A stretch of 64,000 nt of DNA from Favolaschia claudopus (Eukaryota; Basidiomycota; Agaricomycetes; Agaricales; Mycenaceae): assembly GCA_037176885.1 (NCBI GenBank), contig JAWWNJ010000196.1, positions 1 to 64,000 on the forward strand. The letters are read 5' to 3'. The notes below the pieces were generated by a model, which did no database searches, was not told the origin of the DNA, and saw only the letters and a list, made by a program, of their open reading frames with translations. Positions 43,405 through 55,797 of this stretch are shown in pieces (the stretch's first letter is position 1; each line of letters opens with the position of its first letter). Made by a program: the position numbers and the translations under genes.

Positions 43405-46400
43405 TTAACCACCACGCCGCCTTTTTCGAGCCCTCCCACCTGCATTAACACGACAATCTTCATCGCAGTACCATTCCGTTGGCTTGTTTTGAAGACCTAC
43501 GCAACAAAGATGCGCCTAAAATTGCTACTGAATATGTGTTAATTTGCAATCAACCAGTAAGACATACCTTATTTTTGCATGCTGGCCCAATACACTCAAC
43601 CATCGGTTCGTTTCCATTTATCTCACAATCTGCAACAAAACATCCTTCCTCTGGCGCAGCTTCGTCGTCTGAGTCCACGGGCTTGCGTCGTTTGAGTACC
43701 GTGCGACGAGGTCGTCTAGTGGAAAGAACATCGTCGTTGGTGGCCTGTGCTCCACTGTCGAAATCTACGCCTCCAGCAACTGATTCGGTTGAAGGGACTT
43801 CCGAGACACGATCAGGAAGTGGCCCCCGGTCTTCGGATTCCAGCGAGCAAGGTACAGATAGAGGCTGTACCTCTGTCTGAGAGTCAGAGGTACGTGATTG
43901 CCCTGCAGTACTACCCAGAAGCTGATTGCTCGGGAGCATTTCGTCGTCGTCGGGAGTTAGTGCTCGAAGATCTGGAGTTGTCGTATCGTCCATAGGTTCT
44001 GGGCTTGATGAACGAGAGGACTCGTGAGTTTCTTCGTCATCATTGATCTCCGACTCGTTGTCTGAGGTCTCATCTGAAGATCGGGAGGGCCGAGAGAATT
44101 CCCTGTTAAACATTAATCAATTGAGTGCAAGCGCAATGAATGAATATATTACCCGAGCACAGCCTGCGTACTATGTTGCGGAGAGATACGAAAATTGATC
44201 TTCTTCTTCGATGATTTTCGGCGCTTGGTAGTTGAAATCCGTTTGAGTTCGACCTCTTCCCCTTCCGCAAGCTGATAATATGATCTATAGTTCGAAATAT
44301 TTGCGCTCGGATGGACGGTTTGTATGTGTGTTTGAAGGTTGTATTTCCATACAACATCTGGACATGGAGAAATAGGGCATAGGAGTGGTCGGTTTGTGCA
44401 GGGGTTCTTGGTTGAACTCTGAGCAGCTGTTGCCAGTCCGAGGTTGCCAAGGTTCGGGCAACGAGAGCGATCCATGTCGATCCGGCTTGCTCCTTCTGCA
44501 CCTTTACTCCTCTTAAGAACAATGGTGCAAAAGGAATCCGTGCTCAAGCAGAAACCGCAGGGGCTCGAATCGCGATCAATCGCCGGGTTCTTGTCAAAAA
44601 GCTGATGGATCGCCATATGTTCGACCACTTTCGCTGGAGCAGCGACTGTCAACACCGCTGTGGGGCATAGATTACACAGCCCTTCCTCCTGCCGGAGAGA
44701 AGCTCCGTCCCTATTGCAAACAAAACTTGCATAGCCTACATTCCCGAATCAACATCTATAGTCAAATAAAATAATATGATAGACAACGCACCTCCACGAG
44801 TTCGGTATGGAAAAGAAGAGGTAAACGCGACCTCGAGTAATTTATCTGAGCGACCGACTGACAGTTCCATCGACGCCGCAATGGCCACAAGTTCCACAGA
44901 TTTGAAATGATAGGTTGTTGTCCCGTTTTTCGCGGAAATGCGTGACGGCAAAACAGCGGGGTTCAGAAGTTGAATATTTGAACCGTTCACCTCGCATATT
45001 TTCGAAATCCCCGAAGCCGATAGCCCCACAAAATTTCCCGTCCATTCCCAATCGCCGTAATCCGAGCCCTGCGCTGGTGGATCTTGCAACAGCTCCAAGT
45101 CCATGATTTGAACTTTTGCGCGCACATTAGGCTCAGCTAACAGGCGCTTCGGTAGTGTTTCCACCTGTCGTGTACCACACAAAATGCTCGAGATCGTGGC
45201 CAGAGCGAGCCACATAAAGCCTTCTGAGCGAACCAGAATCGCGGCGGGATCCTGGACCAAAATCATAGGCTCTCCGGCAATGAAATCATCTGACTTGGTA
45301 GCACCAACAGCTGAATCGGTATGCCTGCTGTATCCGCGTACTCGTTTGAGACGATCACGAGATTCTGCGACAGAAAACCGGCTGGAAAACACTCGTAGAA
45401 TGGTTGACTTGTGTTGTTTGACTGTCGATCCGGAACTCGAGATAGAAAGGTACGGCTCCGTCGGTTTCAAGTTTGCTGATGACTGGAGATTCACGACAGC
45501 TTCTTGCGCAACATCGTCAAGGTCAGGAAGAAAGGGTGTATCGGAGTCAGAATTGGCGGGTGCTGAGGGGTTTTCGGGCGAATCCAGGGGCTGCGATGGT
45601 ATATCTCGGTCTTGCTCGTCTTCGTCTCGCTCGTCCGTGCGTTTACGACCAAGCAAAACAGTCTCATTGTTGCCAAATGGACAGAAAATGCTAAATCCTC
45701 CTGTCTTTTCCACGGAATCAAACGGTGGCTCCCAATCTGCTTGGCGCAGTTCGATTTCTGCCTGTTCTCGTCCAGCAAACCACGCCGTTTTGCAAGACAC
45801 CTTTGCCACAGAGACATCGCCTTGCCACGAACTCGGGCTGATGTGATCAATTTTGGCTGAAACATCGCCTGCGGTATCTTGCCAAACAGGTAGTCTCAGA
45901 CGGTAAGGACCTCGTGCCCAGTCTGGATGCTCGGCAAGAATATTGTCGCACTGCATAGCAGCATTCATCCTACTCCCGAGCTGTAACATATCGGTGTTGC
46001 TGGGGTGCGAGATGAGACAATGAGCGGCACAGTTGCAATGTGACGTTTGGTGGCCCTCACGGACGGTAGACCCAGACATCGGTGTCCGAGTTCGGCTGCC
46101 GCATGGCCCCCGAGCTTGAGCAAGAGGTATAACAGTTGATATTCTGCATGTGTGTAACTTTTCGGGTTGAGATCCCCGTTCGCAGCGCGGCTGATGTTCT
46201 CCAGGGTTGCGAAGATACTACCCCCATGCTTCAAATCGTTTCCAACAATTGAATGGATCCGAGGAACATCGTTTTTTGCGATTGCCATTCTTAATCGTGA
46301 ATGGGCCTCCAGATGGGTTGCACGGACGAGCAACGTCCGGCTAAGAGACAAACCGGCCAGTTTCAGGTCATTGATCTGCTCGGTCTTCTTCCGCAACAAG

Positions 46401-47665
46401 GTTTGCAAGTCATCGAGGGTGAGATATTGATATGGTGTATTAGGGTCGACACCGTGTTCGTTGCGTTCGAGAATACCTCGCACAATAGGCTCTCGGAGGA
46501 GCCCCCGACAGGGATAGCAAACATCAGACGTGTTGTTGAGAAATTGTTTACATTCTGATGACCGAACAACAAGCTTGCTACTGAATTCAACACTCCACGG
46601 AAGCTGGCGCGCCGCGTGAACACCGAGCGCGTATGATTCGAACGCTGATTTTCCGCCCTTCAATGGAAGCTCTTGCCCTGGGCAGCCGCGAGGGACAGGC
46701 GTCGAAGAATCAGTGTTGGTGGTTTCCGGCGGGCAAACAGCTTGCGCTGAGGGAGGAGGGGATTCTGTTGTTTCATTGGCGCCACTATATCCCGTTAGAT
46801 TAAGAGGAAACTCGGTAAAAATAGAGACTTACAGCAAAACCATGGCTTGTATAATGCGCTCAATACGTGGCTCGAGATCTCCAAGGGGGACGTTGATATC
46901 ATACAGACATTTTTGAACCAGGTTGCCAGACATGCCATGCCGAGGTCCCCTCGCCTGACAGAGAGCGAGAGTTCGAGACTGTTCTTTGATCTCCCGCCGT
47001 CGTACATCAAGCGGTCAAGAATACGATGGAGAATATCCTCCCATGGGTCCTCAGAGCCGGCTATGAGTGTCGTTGGATCAACAGCAAATGGAGCCGTCAG
47101 ATCGTCGTTGGAAGCCACGGGGATTGTCAAAGGGAGTGTAGATATGATCGAGCGTAATCGTGTAAGAATGATGCGACGTTCGTCAGAGGCGTCGGTCCGG
47201 TTGGGAACAGATGTCGATGCCGATGAAGTGCTGAGCGTTAGGCGCTCAGCACCCGTGGATTCGTTCTGAATGCCGTGCGATAAACACTCGACATCCTGGG
47301 AAGCCTGTGACGCGGTGTTGGGCGTAAAACTCCCAACATCAGTGTCCGGAGGAGGTGCTGAATTCTGGCCGGCTGTGGCAGCACGGGGGTGAGAAGATGA
47401 AGCCGCCGCCGGGGCGCGTGAAACCTTCGGAGCGACAGAGAAGAACGATGTAAGTGATCGGGTACCTGCTGCAGCCTTCGCCTTTGCAATGTGTTTTGCG
47501 CTTTTCTCGTGCCCATCCCAATTCGAATCACCACCATGACCATATTTAATTGTCCGCTTACATACTCCGCAATATCGTGAAGTCTCGGGCTGTAGGCTCT
47601 GTCAGTCAAATACGAGGTGGATGGGTCGTGATACATGCCTCGTCTCCCGCCATGATTGCGCTCAT
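43405..47665 (-). CDS. Zinc-finger / PHD-finger multi-exon gene of a repeated family
   Basis: Start MSAIMAGDE at 47665 splices through a GC-AG intron (about 47638-47598) into SLQPETSRYCGVCKRTIKYG and GHGGDSNWDGHEKSAKH, a CCHH finger of BED/C2H2 style. Then come a Ser-rich region, a helical part (ILHRILDRLMYDGGRSKNSL), ESYALGVHAARQLPWSVEFS, NTPYQYLTLDDLQTLLRKKT, AIAKNDVPRIHSIVGNDLKH and LGLPSVRATKRHIATVPLIV, a long central domain, a Cys/His cluster (CGFCLSTDSFC ... CPDVVWKYNLQTHIQTVH) and a C-terminal PHD finger (CFVADC, VECIGPACKNK, then after an intron AHLCCVGLQNKPTEWYCDED). The PHD C4HC3 spacing is complete. One frameshift near 45990 and an ambiguous intron near 46830 are the only faults. 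A truncated relative lies at 21520-22935. A chromatin-related or transposon role is guessed, not shown. Confidence 0.65.
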
Positions 47666-48009
47666 ATAAGACGGCCACTCTGACGGACCTCGGGAGACGG
47701 AGATGAAAAGAGGAGAAGATCAAAAGCAGTGTAAAAGGTTGACTCTGTTTGGCATCAAGCTCCGTCGCTGTCAGATTTCTTGGTGATGGTCGAATATTAG
47801 TGCACATTTTTTCGACTTTTTTTTTCTGACCATCTAAAACGCATTTTTGAAGCATTCCGCAACTTTTTCCAAAAACTGAAATAAGAGGTCTCGGACCCAC
47901 CCTCCCTGTCAAGGCTGTGTCTCGGCATTTGCCGGTACGTACCCCTTGGCATGAGCTCATTATGCATAAGCGCAAGCTGCTCTATCCTGGGGGTCCGAAA
48001 AGTGTGACC

Positions 48010-48135
48010 GGGCCCTCTGACCCGAGTATATACTAGAAACGAAAACGAAAACGACTATATATAGAATAGCCGATAGATGGCCGGCGGTGCCCGTCGGTAG
48101 CAGGTTCAGAAACGAAAATGAAGCAGTCGGCACCA
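48010..48135 (-). repeat. Dispersed ~115-bp repeat, copy 2
   Basis: Near-identical inverted copy of 16425-16545. It is followed by A/T-run simple sequence at 48138-48235. Confidence 0.7.
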
Positions 48136-48524
48136 GGCTTTTTTTTTGGATCAATCTGTCACCATCAAGGGGTGCGGATCTTTTTTTTTAAAAAACAAAA
48201 AAAAACAAAAAAAAACACCTCACGCTGCTTTTTTTATTACAGACCCTTGCTCGGGACCCACCCTACCACGTGATCCGAAAGCGAATCTGGCGATGGAGGG
48301 CGAACAACCTACCTATTTTACTGTAAAGGCTTTTTGGGTGTTGTATGTATCTTAAGTGCTGTAGCTAGTTCTGTATGAAGGTGGTTGTTCTTAAGGGCTT
48401 TTCTTTCAACAAAAAAGCTTGAATTTGAATATATCTAATCAGTTGCAGGCATGGTTTGGGGGGATTTTGAGATGCTGGGGGGAACAATGTTCCCCCCAGA
48501 CCCCCCCTCCTTTGGCCTGACGGC

Positions 48525-50564
48525 TAGTGCTGCCGGAAGCTGGAGTTAGCTCCGAGCTGAGTTCAGCTCCAACTCGGCCCGTTACCATAAACGGCACCTC
48601 GAGGTGATGCCAGCTCGCCTCGCCTCGGCCCCCAAAACAGGCACTGTGACACTTTTGACAGCGTCACTGAGTGACTGGCGCGTCAAGCACAATCCTCGTC
48701 CTCCCGCTCACCGGTTAGCGCGTTCCTGCCGCGAACCAATCCTCCTATGATTCACCTCAACCTCGCTTGGCGTCGACGTCACCGCCTGGCTGCTACGCAG
48801 GATGCGAAACGCCCCACACAGAGCTGGAAATATGACGCAAAGGTGGCGCGTCGGGATAGTGCGTTGGCGCACTCAGGGTCCAAGGTACGCGCAATAGATA
48901 CCTCCGAAATGTTATATATATTGCCCCAATTATACTCCATTCCAACCCTCCCTCTTGTGAACTCCCATGGCCTCGCCGTCCTGCCAATGCGGCAACCCGC
49001 AGGCATGCACTTGCTACATCCAACCCGCGCGTCAAAACAACTTCACAACGAATTCTCACCCCACCCCCAACGTCTTTGGCTCCTGGCCTGGCTCTCAGGC
49101 CCATGCCATGCCTCTCCCGCCTCAAGCTTTCATCTCCGGATCGCCGTATCCTCCACCACCACCTCCCGCCGCTTTCAGCCAGACTTACGGCTTTCAAAAT
49201 ACATACCCCGCCTCATTTAACACCGTGATCCCTCCCCCTTCCTCTGCGGCAACCCATGCACCATTTGTCGACGCGACTAACACGATTAATGCCGGCCTCG
49301 CTCCGCCGCAGCGCAAGAAGAAACGTAAAACGAATCCCAACGCTAACTCGGCAGCTACATCGCGTACCCGCGCGGTTTATGGGGTGGGTCCGTCTGACGC
49401 AAACGTAGCGGCAGCAGCCGCAGCCTCTGAATCTGTTTCCCATCCCTCGATCCCTCACCCCAACTTCGGCTCCCTAGTCAACAAAGCTTCGGCATCCGCA
49501 GACGACGCCACGGATGTCTGGTATTTCGTTCGAGGTGTTCACGGCGTGCAAGCACTGCCCAGATTCCTTTAACTGCCAGTCGCCGCGCTGTTCACACGCC
49601 GTCCTCGTCCCACGCCGCTCGTGCACAGAAATCTGGTTTTGCAAAACTGGGTGCTCTTGTAAAAGAGCTCTCTGCTTCCGACATTGAATCTCCACCAAGC
49701 AGTCAAGATTCACAGCCGCTTTCGGAGGAAGAGCAAGCCGAGGCGGAGCGCCGGGCGGCTGCCGAAGATGAGCAGATTGTCGACACGGAGCTGAATGAAT
49801 ATGAGAGGGAGGGCCTTCTGGGTGGATCGGATCCAGAATATGAGGACCTCGACCTGCTTCGCTACTGGGAGGTGAGTTTCGAGTATTCTTTGTTGATTGT
49901 GTTGGTTTCAAAATTATTACAGGCTCGCCAGTATCGGTTCCGGCACCTATTTCGCGTGGCGGTCGATGTATTGCCTGTTCAGGCTTCAGCGGTACCATGC
50001 GAGCGTGTTTTCTCTTCCAGCAAGGACACAGATGCCTCCCTACGCAACAGTCTCTCCCCCGAGATGATGGAAATGCTCCAGATTCTCAAATTTATTTATC
50101 GACAGGATCGCATCAAATTTTGCGACGAGTTAGTCGTAACCGAGGAAGATCTGTCTGTTGTTGATATTGACCCCGATGTAGCAGAAAGGTTGATTGCGGC
50201 AGGGCGTACTCAAGAGCTTAAGGATCTTATAGAATCTTCCTGGGCTTCGCCCGTTTGATTTTTGCGTTGTATTCACTTGTATAATCATTGTGCTTTGTAT
50301 TGTTCCATAATTTACTCATTAACTGTATAGTCTTTTATTGTGCATATGTTTATTATACTTTTTGGAGAATTGTACCACATTTTTGAGGTGCATACGAGGT
50401 CAAAACAATGCAATGTAGCTCGAAACGAGGAGACGGGGGACCGTGGGACGGAAACTTCCGTTTATGGATGTCAGCTCCAAGCTGCCTCGGCCCAACTCCG
50501 AGCTCGAGCGAGCTGATGGGCAATCACCTCGAGCTCAGCTCCAACTCAGCTCCCGGCAGCACTA
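48525..50564 (+). mobile_element. hAT element with perfect 8-bp target duplication, internally deleted
   Basis: The ends tagtgctgccggaagctgga and ccaactcagctcccggcagcacta form an imperfect inverted repeat rich in agctc words. ctgacggc flanks both ends (48517-48524 and 50565-50572). The 8-bp duplication and the hAT dimerisation domain inside confirm the superfamily. The related MITE at 55798-56244 has the same ends, so it belongs to this family. Confidence 0.9.
48967..50258 (+). pseudogene. hAT transposase with catalytic core deleted
   Basis: The N-terminus (MASPSCQCGNPQACTCYIQP, Pro/Ala-rich, with the basic PPQRKKKRKTNPNAN) ends at SADDATDVWYFVRG, the lead-in to a BED zinc finger. Shortly after, in another frame, comes HAARAQKSGFAKLGALVKEL, an acidic linker, a GT-AG intron (about 49872-49922) and the C-terminal dimerisation domain ARQYRFRHLFRVAVDVLPVQ ... 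SAVPCERVFSSSKDTDASLR ... MLQILKFIYRQDR. The BED finger and DDE core between them are missing, with the junction near 49530-49560. It cannot be catalytic, but could dimerise with or repress an intact transposase. Confidence 0.8.
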
Positions 50565-50689
50565 CTGACGGCACATTGAAGGAGAGATAGATTTATTTTT
50601 GCCTTTTGTGTCGCCGATTTCAATGCTTAATACAATATTGATGGGAAATCTAGCGCGGGGGAGACCGAGGATATACAAAGAGGCGGGCC

Positions 50690-50775
50690 CAGATGTGGAT
50701 TGATGTAAGGCAGATGAGGGTGATGTGAGGCAGATTAAGGAAAGTGAGGCAGATGGCGCAAAGTGAGGCACATAT
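50690..50775 (+). repeat. Short tandem tgaggcagat repeats
   Basis: Four or five copies of gtgaggcagat with small changes lie between the hAT element and the next gene. Confidence 0.6.
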
Positions 50776-50922
50776 CCCGTTTTGGCAAGTGCCTCTCTTG
50801 ACACCATCAAGTCACATACACGTGATGTCGTGACGGCACACGGAAAATTTTTACCTCTTTCACCGTCTTCTGTGCTAGCTGCCCCTTCCCCGCTCATTGT
50901 ACGACGCGTCTCAAGCCATTTT

Positions 50923-53900
50923 ATGGCCTCTATACCGCCCAATCCCGAGCCTCTCAGCGCCGCCGACTTGACAGCTTGTCAGGCCGTGATGTCATCCGAT
51001 TCCGGGACTACGTGTGTTGCTGTTGCTTCTATACACCTTCCAATTATTGACCCGTCCTTCATCCGTATTGGCAGATGCACTCACCGGCTGAGATCCGCAA
51101 GAACCCGGAGAAATTCCAGGGCCGCGCGTGGATCGATGTCTTTGAGGTTCGGCAGTGGCTCGCACAGCAAAATACCCGACTCCGGAGCTGTAAGCGTCAG
51201 AATTGAACCAACGGCTCCCTGCCTGCCATCAAAATCGAATCAGGCGACACGTCTGGACTCTCACTCTACAGTGCGGCTGCGTACCTACCAAGAAAATGGT
51301 CACGACGTCTTAGAAATTCTGTCGGACAACGACTCCGATATCGAGGAAGTCTCGGATGCACTTCTTCAACCATCAGGTCGCTCTTCAAGTCCACTGGTTG
51401 CGGAAGGAATTGATATGAGCAGCGGTGAGTTTCAAAATTGTTTGTTTTTTGATTGCGTGTTGACGTTTTCAACTTGTTTTGAAGCAAGACGACACGGGTG
51501 ATTCCTCGATTCTCACCCTTCCATCGAGCGAGGGCCTCGACGCCAGTGATGGTGAGAATTCTCGAGTTTTCTTTGACGCGCAACTTGATGATGTTCCGTG
51601 AAAGACTCGGACAACGAGGACTTCGACGCCGACAACTGGGAAAGCAAGCTACGAAAGTCTGACACCCTCTGGCAAGACCCCGGTATCACGTCTCTGGTCT
51701 TGGAAGGGCGATTCCGTATTACCGAGAAAACTTGGAGAAAACAACGGTCGAGCGCATCGAATACATCATGCCTCCCGGCATCATCCCCTCGATCTGGCCT
51801 AATCCCCGTATTCCGACAGCCTTTGTCCTCGACTTCGGTTCGAAATTCGATTCCGATATCAATCCCAAGACAGGCAAATTATATACGTTGGATTGCCTGA
51901 TTAAAAATCACGCACGTTTCTTTTTTGTTCTTTACGAATATGCGCTCATCTAGGTCTTTAGGACAATAATTCCTGGAAAAGCGACGGCAGCGGGCAAGCA
52001 GACGGCGATCCCATGGTTCTGCTCGAGCCTGGACAGCCTAAACTCCCGTGCCGACGCGCTCGAATGGGATGTAGGGGTGCTCATGCATGCGAGCGAATCG
52101 ATCGCAAGCTTATTGAGGTCGACCGCTACGACCTCGATCCTGCCACGCGCGATGCTGTTCTCAACGCGCAGCAGAATACATGCCGAAATGAAGGGACGAC
52201 TGTTGAAGATATCACCGCAACGTAAGTGATCGTGGTTATCTATTGTGCTTTCTCACTGTCCTCAACAGATTCTTCACACTTATCAACTCCAAGCGCTGCA
52301 CGGCCGTAGATTCGGAGGGGAATGTCTGTAAGGGAAAGCCGAAATTAATGCCGCTGACAAACGTTTGCTTGTCTTATATTTTCGCTCTTTTGGCAATTCT
52401 GAGATCAATCTAGGGCTCGGTGAACGGCCAGGATTATTGGGTCGCTTGCAATGGATGGCGAAAGACTTTCAAAGAGAATCATCGCACCTTCAGCCTCCCG
52501 GAAAGGGTCAGCCAGACCTTTCTGATGAAGCTCTTTCGCGGCGAGCGCATCGCGGAAGGAACTTCCAAAGACACTCAACCGTGCTCGCGAATCATAGCCG
52601 CGCGGACTGGAAATAAATTGAAGGCTTGTCGTAAGTTGTGCTGTTTTTCATCGTGGTCAATGTTAACGTCTCTTTTGAACCTGTATAGATCATCCCCATA
52701 TTGTGAATGGCCATGTCGTGACGAACAGCGAGATGAGCCATTACAAATGCTGAGTCAAGAGGAATATTTTCGTTCCTCGAGACGAATCTATTCGTAAGGC
52801 CGTCATTCTACACAATGCAATCCCTATTCCGCACCGTCATCCGTTACCTCCACTCGTCAAAGTCTCTTTATCTGTGCAGGACAAATACGAGACCTGTATT
52901 GAGAAACGTGGCGTTGTTGGTGCAACTGTGCGTGATGTCGATCGTGGTGCGTCTCCAAATATATATCGTGTCCTATTTGACGCTCAATGCGACCCAGCTG
53001 AGTCTTCTCTTCTCCTTTGTGATGGGCAGCCGCCGTCTGCTTGGTCTCCCGCACTCGGAAATATGCGTTCTAAACGGGACATGGTTCGCGAACAGAAGGT
53101 CAAAAAATATCCCGCCGGCATGGGGATTCCAGGTGTGTTCTAGCATTACTACTCAATTGACTTTTCTCACATAATCCACAGGCGCATTCCAGCGGTTTCT
53201 GGAGGATCAGAAAAAACCGCTTGATCAGCGGTACATTCACTGTTGTCGTGCAGTTAACGACGGCGGTGTTATCATAATTACTGGTGTTCCGTTCTTGATC
53301 AAACTCCTCGATGACCCAGGGGTTCGGGCGTTCGATGATGATACCACGTTCAAGCGCGTGGAGGGCGAGATGAACGAGTGGGAGTTGGCATTATTCTTCA
53401 AGGCTGTCGAGCGCGGTGCGAATGTTTATTTATTTCTATTTCCGAGCATGGCTAAACAAAAGTAACTCAGCCGTTACCGCAATTCGCGCCTACATAAATC
53501 GCGCAAGCAAGCGCGGATTTCTACGAAATTTTGTTCGACGAGCTCCAACGAGTCAAGGAGTTGATCACCGGAAAGGTCCTGGGAATGAAGCGCTTCGTTC
53601 CGGGCGGTAATTTACTCGTAATGAATGCTGATATGGAGGCGGCGCAAGTCATCGGCATCGCGCGCTCAGTCATGAAAACAAACATACCTGAATACAGTGG
53701 AATCCCTAACGACATCACGCCGGCGGAAGCTGCAAAATATTTCGTCAAAATTTGTTATCGGCACACCAAGGAGTGAGTCGCAATTCCATACCCGTTTTGA
53801 ATACTATAATTCTCATACCGCAGAGCCATCCACGATTTCAAAAGCCTGGTCACACCGGAGCAGTACAACCGCTTGATGAATTTCATGTATATTGATTCGA

Positions 53901-54072
53901 AGGAGCGTTTGGAAGAGTTTTCGCGTTTTGTGAACGACCTCGGCATTAAAAAAATACAGGGTGCGTTTTATTTTTCCCTATAACAACTGCCTGCTTACAA
54001 CATTAAGATTGGTGGGCGCACAAGGAGATTCACGATTGGATTATACCTTGTCTCGTCAAAGCACTCTCATAA
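50923..54072 (+). pseudogene. MULE-like transposase gene, frame-broken multi-exon
   Basis: Ordered landmarks: MASIPPNPEPLSAADLTACQ, EIRKNPEKFQGRAWIDVFEV, DVLEILSDNDSDIEEVSD (acidic), PSIWPNPRIPTAFVLDFGSK, CRRARMGCRGAHACERID (Cys cluster), CSRIIAARTGNKLKAC, DKYETCIEKRGVVGATVRDV, FQRFLEDQKKPLDQRYIHCC, LLDDPGVRAFDDDTTFKRVE, ILFDELQRVKELITGKVLGM, GGNLLVMNADMEAAQVIGIA and IQDWWAHKEIHDWIIPCLVK. The DDTTF and MNADME motifs occupy the places of the first two catalytic acids in Mutator-like transposases, which is the basis of the call; the third acid is not fixed. Many exons are in different frames, some across GT-AG introns, some probably by mutation, and the protein ends early at 54072. The family recurs in agaricomycete genomes (from memory). 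Confidence 0.5.
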
Positions 54073-54889
54073 AAATGGACTAGGTTTTTGATTGATTTGA
54101 GGACGGTGTTTGGTCGGCTTGATCTGACACCAATAGCTGACGTCAGTCGGAAATTTGGCTCCGGAGTTCGGGCCGAGGGGGGTGGGGGTGGTCTCAGATT
54201 TGGGAGGTTGATATCCGCGGATTTTGAGTCTGAACCTGCTGGGAGGGAGAATTCTCTCTGAGAAACCGCGTAAAATTATCCGGCGCATGCCCAAACCTTT
54301 CCGTCATAAGGCCGAGACGAGGCGGTGCCGGAGATATCCGTCTACGGTCTTGTCAACTTCTTTCGGACTACTACCGCCTACTTCCCAGAATGGTATTTCT
54401 CAAGTTCTATCGTTGTTCAAGAGTCCGTTCGAGTTTGTCTACCTTTCCTTGGGTTGACACACAGCCGCGCTCGACTCGGCTGCCTGATACATTCTCTGAA
54501 TCGGCTAAGAGTGGTTTACGTGGTGTGTACGTTGTCGACGCGCAGTTGCGCCCCCGACACCGCCGGCGGCCGCAGGGTGACCACCCTCTGGATACCTGTT
54601 CTTTCTGCTATATTCATTCTTTGCCAATGACCTTGAGCTTCGTGAATGCTTTGGAAACAATTTGATCTTCCATTTACCGCCGCACCTGCTAATTATTCTT
54701 CAACCGGAAAAATGTCTGTGGCTCTCTGTACAGCCTAACTGGCCTTGAAGACCTGTCGGTTAACTTGAAGCTTGAATATTCTACCTCGCTAGTACAGCCT
54801 CTCCACGTATTTTCCGTCTTGGCTTGAAATTCCTGGTATAAAAAGGCTCGAGAGACTCGTAAAAAATCAGTTCCCTTCCCTTTCTACTT

Positions 54890-54912
54890 TCCTCTCTCTC
54901 TCTCTCTCGACT
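54890..54912 (+). repeat. (CT)n microsatellite
   Basis: About ten ct units in a pyrimidine-rich stretch, probably the promoter region of the gene starting at 54960. Confidence 0.7.
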
Positions 54913-55656
54913 TACAGTCGTCCTTCACTCTTTAAATCTCTCTTTCTCTTGCAGGCACCATGGCAGAACCTGGTGATCTCAATATCCCCCCGCCAGAGAC
55001 TCGGTTTTCTCGCTGCACCAAGTGCGGAAGCACATCCTTTCGACCCAATGGCCCGTTTCAGTGCCAGGGTAAGGGAAGCGACCCGTTCAATTACAAACGC
55101 TGGTTTGATATCGTATGTATCATGCAATTATTTGCAGAGCCTTCTCAAATCTTCACTTCAGTGCGAAGAATGTCGGAAAATCCGAATTTACCTGATCAAG
55201 CTTGACGAGGCTTGACGGGGGTATCAAGCTTGATCAGGCTCCCAGTGCCGTTGATCAACTGATGTCAAGCTTGATCAAGTAGGGTCAAGCCATATCAAGC
55301 ACTGTCAAGTAGTATCAGGATGAGGCCGAAAAACTGCTCCAACACACCCTATGTACTTAGACTTTCATTCTTGAAGTATACAGTGTCCATGTAAGCTCAC
55401 ATCATAAAGATATGGGAAGTGAATTTGTGAATTCATGACTGACTTATATTATAATTAAATTCAATTGAAGATAGAATTCAACTGTCAGATCTCAGAGTCT
55501 ATGGGACTACATTTGTAGGTACAATGACATTATAAACTACTTATGCATTCAAGACACGCACAAGTGAATTGGACAGAGTCCAGTTGATGATGATATCACG
55601 CCTGCAAGTGGAGTATTACCATGATATGTGACGTCGACCACCTCACTATGTTAAAG

Positions 55657-55726
55657 GTTCCTTAGCATAGTGGTTATAGTGTTGTTTTATTACTTAGTCG
55701 CGCGGGTTCGAACCGCGCGATACGAA
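55657..55726 (+). tRNA. Degenerate tRNA-like sequence
   Basis: A-box-like ttagcatagtggttatag and B-box-like gcgggttcgaaccgc are spaced as in a tRNA, and the T-arm region forms a strong stem. The acceptor ends do not pair and no sound anticodon stem can be drawn, so this is a tRNA pseudogene or the head of a tRNA-derived SINE carrying a Pol III promoter. No anticodon is assigned. Confidence 0.45.
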
Positions 55727-55797
55727 ATACTTATAAATTCTAACTTAAATAGTAAATAGAGGTCTTATAGTATCAAACACTTTGAAGTACATAAGTA

